DNA of 25,986 nucleotides from an uncultured Alistipes sp. (GTDB lineage Bacteria > Bacteroidota > Bacteroidia > Bacteroidales > Rikenellaceae). This document shows, in pieces, positions 24,970-25,986 of this stretch (its first letter is position 1; every line of letters begins with the position of its first letter). The notes below the pieces were generated by a model. That model was not told the DNA's origin, searched no databases, and was given only the letters and a program-made list of their open reading frames with translations. Location of the stretch: NCBI GenBank assembly GCA_958449275.1, contig CAUDHE010000028.1, forward strand, positions 1-25,986, written 5' to 3'. The translations under genes and the position numbers were made by a program.

Positions 24970-25267
24970 ATTTGGTGTCTATATTATAAAAGTATATGCG
25001 GCTCCTTGAGTTGCGCAGTTTGTCGCCGCCCCCCACGCGGCAGACTGCATAAATATATATAGCAATACGACTCGACAGAGTTGTTCGGGCCGCAGGCTGC
25101 TGCCCGAACAATTGCGCCGCTACGCGGCGTTATCTTCGGCGGCTCGCATCGAAGATGCGCCCCCCCCGCAGCCGCCGAAGATAAATGTCATATACACTTC
25201 CCCGTCTGCGAACAGCAGGCCGCATCCCCGAAAACACAAGAAAATAGCAAATACAGCACGCAATTTG
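24970..25267. other. Intergenic region with clustered hairpins, no recognised gene
   Basis: No gene could be supported. A frame starting with TTG at 25081 stays open on the plus strand to 25461, but its first part is built from inverted repeats and a run of eight C, and its codon use is unlike the neighbours, so I do not call it. Inverted repeats include GCCGC 25025-25029 with GCGGC 25037-25041 and the cluster at 25081-25184, described separately. Confidence 0.6.
25081..25184. repeat. Cluster of three adjacent inverted repeats
   Basis: First, TTGTTCGGGC 25081-25090 with GCCCGAACAA 25102-25111. Second, CGCCGC 25115-25120 with GCGGCG 25124-25129 around a TAC loop. Third, a perfect 15-bp stem, TTATCTTCGGCGGCT 25130-25144 with its complement at 25170-25184, which encloses a smaller hairpin (CGCATC 25145-25150, GATGCG 25154-25159) and a run of eight C (25160-25167). 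The three stems abut with almost no spacing. There is no T tract, so these are not simple terminators. Function unknown. Confidence 0.75.
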
Positions 25268-25298
25268 TTGTAGGTTTCAATTATTCGTACTATTTTTG
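25268..25298 (+). promoter_or_regulatory. Bacteroidetes-type promoter for a candidate small RNA
   Basis: TTG at 25268-25270, a 20-bp spacer and TATTTTTGG at 25291-25299 match both elements of the Bacteroidetes consensus. Transcription would start near 25303-25306. No open frame of convincing quality begins downstream, but a run of hairpins does. Confidence 0.5.
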
Positions 25299-25302
25299 GG
25301 AC

Positions 25303-25523
25303 AGCGATTCGCCAAAAGGCGGATTCGTGAACTTTGCCGATAAGAAAAATCTGGAAGTTTTTAATAGCCCGGCAAAGCACAATTTGTCCTACGGCGTCGG
25401 CCTGCGTCCGACGTTGGGAGATTTGGTTTCTACGTTACGGACGTGGGCCTTTTTGTGCTAATGGGCTATGGTTTTCCAGAACCTTTCTTTCGTTAGCATG
25501 GCCCACGTTTCCGTAACTTTTTT
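25303..25523 (+). ncRNA. Candidate structured small RNA of about 220 nt, family not recognised
   Basis: The 5' end is inferred from the promoter at 25268-25298 and the 3' end from a T run. Four hairpins follow in order. H1 pairs 25306-25313 with 25318-25325 (AAAA loop, with G-T pairs). H2 pairs CTTTGCCG 25332-25339 with CGGCAAAG 25370-25377. H3 pairs 25392-25400 with 25408-25416 (core CGTCGG/CCGACG). H4 is a long stem: GTTACGGA and CGTGGGCC (25434-25449) with GGCCCACG and TCCGTAAC (25500-25517) around a 2-nt bulge, plus inner TGCTAA 25456-25461 with TTAGCA 25493-25498. Six T follow (25518-25523), so H4 may act as terminator. I do not recognise it as 6S, tmRNA, RNase P or SRP RNA. An open frame overlaps it, so coding is not excluded. 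Confidence 0.4.
25434..25523 (+). terminator. Long imperfect hairpin followed by six T
   Basis: About 22 complementary base pairs in three blocks (8 + 8 + 6), with a 2-nt bulge and a small asymmetric internal loop, end in TTTTTT at 25518-25523. The apical part has a further small repeat (GGTT 25470-25473 with AACC). It is longer than a usual terminator and could be the 3' domain of an RNA. Confidence 0.6.
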
Positions 25524-25558
25524 CAGCGGGTCGCATGACTTAAAACGAAAAGTTATGT

Positions 25559-25567
25559 TACCTTTGC
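25559..25567 (+). promoter_or_regulatory. -7 promoter-like element before the right-edge reading frame
   Basis: TACCTTTGC matches TAnnTTTGC and lies 36 bp after the preceding terminator-like T run. No TTG is found at the proper distance. It would give a hairpin-rich leader of about 130-280 nt before the reading frame that runs off the right edge. Confidence 0.45.
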
Positions 25568-25575
25568 AAAAGAGA

Positions 25576-25759
25576 ACGGTTCCGTAACCGTAATAATTTC
25601 TAAAGGTTAAGACAAACCTTTGCACTATTCTGTAAACTCGCGGGGTTATATATCAAATATAACTTGTTTTGGTACGGTGTGATATTTGTCTGAAACCCAT
25701 GTTATGCCCCTACTTAATTGTAGGGGCCGACTTGGGCGTAAGGGCAGTTTCCGTACCAA
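25576..25759. repeat. Series of inverted repeats upstream of the right-edge frame
   Basis: Four small stems follow each other: ACGGTT 25576-25581 with AACCGT 25586-25591; AAAGGTT 25602-25608 with AACCTTT 25615-25621; GTTATAT 25645-25651 with ATATAAC 25657-25663; and GCCCCTAC 25706-25713 with GTAGGGGC 25720-25727. The last is enclosed by a longer-range pair, TTGGTACGG 25669-25677 with CCGTACCAA 25751-25759. If transcribed from the box at 25559, this would be a structured leader. No riboswitch class was recognised. Confidence 0.55.
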
Positions 25760-25850
25760 GGCTCGCGAGGCCGACAGAATGGGCTGTACCTGCGCCCTTT
25801 TTCTGTTTCCGCAGGGGCGTGTAATTCATAATCTTACAACTCTCCGCCCA

Positions 25851-25986
25851 ATGATAATGCCTTGTGTCGACGCCGTCGACGAATATACTCGTCGGCAAAT
25901 CTTCGATAAGTTTCACAACGATGCCGCGTCTGCGATTATCGAATGCCTGAAGCGCCACGACGATCTCGATCTGGTCGAGGGCGATT
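25851..25986 (+). CDS. N-terminal part of an unidentified protein, cut by the right edge
   Basis: An open frame begins with ATG at 25851 (a second ATG at 25857) and continues past the window end. The 45 visible residues begin MIMPCVDAVDEYTRRQIF and look like soluble, charged helices (DAASAIIECLKRHDDLDLVEGD). Codon use resembles the sure genes better than the DNA before it. The same frame is open back to an ATG at 25704, but that stretch is built from inverted repeats and gives an odd basic, Cys-rich peptide, so I prefer the later start. No family recognised. Confidence 0.45.
   Translation, partial: MIMPCVDAVDEYTRRQIFDKFHNDAASAIIECLKRHDDLDLVEGD

Noticed and set aside
25160..25167. Run of eight C as a phase-variation tract
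   Set aside because: It lies in a stretch with no supported gene or promoter to switch. Kept only as a side note of the hairpin cluster.
25081..25461. Open frame of 126 codons starting with TTG in the hairpin-rich region
   Set aside because: The first third is encoded by inverted repeats and the C8 run, codon use differs from the neighbours, and no motif is visible. The later part overlaps the candidate small RNA, which explains the sequence better, though coding is not fully excluded.
25434..25517. Possible integron attC-like recombination site
   Set aside because: The outer ends read GTTACGG and CCGTAAC, the wrong way round for attC core sites (RYYYAAC on the left, GTTRRRY on the right), there is no integrase or cassette nearby, and six T follow the stem as in a terminator.
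1..25986. tRNA, rRNA, CRISPR arrays, insertion sequences, integrase genes
   Set aside because: I looked for cloverleaf-type T-arm motifs, regularly spaced repeats, and transposase or recombinase signatures and found none that could be supported.

Overview
The window looks like chromosomal DNA of a GC-rich member of the Bacteroidales; an Alistipes/Rikenellaceae relative is my best guess, from gene content and style rather than a database match. Supporting signs are Bacteroidetes-type promoters (TAnnTTTG at -7, sometimes with TTG about 20 bp upstream), no consistent strong Shine-Dalgarno sequences, a PCMD-type surface lipoprotein with an acidic export signal, a lipoprotein GH78 rhamnosidase, and an outer-membrane barrel protein ending in Phe. 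No insertion sequence, tRNA, rRNA or CRISPR array was seen.

Layout, left to right. A surface lipoprotein (200-1768, -) is divergent from a UbiA prenyltransferase and EamA transporter pair (2006-3821, +). pheT follows (3894-6362, +) and meets UDP-glucose dehydrogenase (6432-7742, -) tail to tail over a shared terminator. asnB (7935-9614, -) is divergent from a probable operon: AraC-type regulator, radical SAM protein, dxs and an exported propeller-like protein (9968-14409, +). A lipocalin (-) converges on that operon with a 2-bp gap. Next come a free-standing GH78 alpha-L-rhamnosidase (15193-17754), a SUI1 factor coupled to a large metallopeptidase-like barrel protein (17983-21313), and pbp1A followed by asd (21458-24934), closed by a strong terminator.

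Most genes are housekeeping: translation (pheT, SUI1), isoprenoid precursors (dxs) and a prenyl-using enzyme (UbiA), amino acids and cell-wall precursors (asnB, asd), peptidoglycan synthesis (PBP1A) and nucleotide sugars for surface glycans (ugd). Accessory envelope functions are the two lipoproteins, the lipocalin, and the metallopeptidase/propeller/barrel protein.

The least ordinary part is the last kilobase (24970-25986). It holds no recognisable gene until a partial reading frame at the right edge, its base composition differs from the rest, and it is packed with inverted repeats. Within it, 25268-25523 has the full layout of an independent small RNA gene: a promoter with both elements, four consecutive hairpins starting at the predicted transcription start, and a long terminal stem followed by six T. 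I do not recognise this RNA, and it is the best candidate here for something undescribed.
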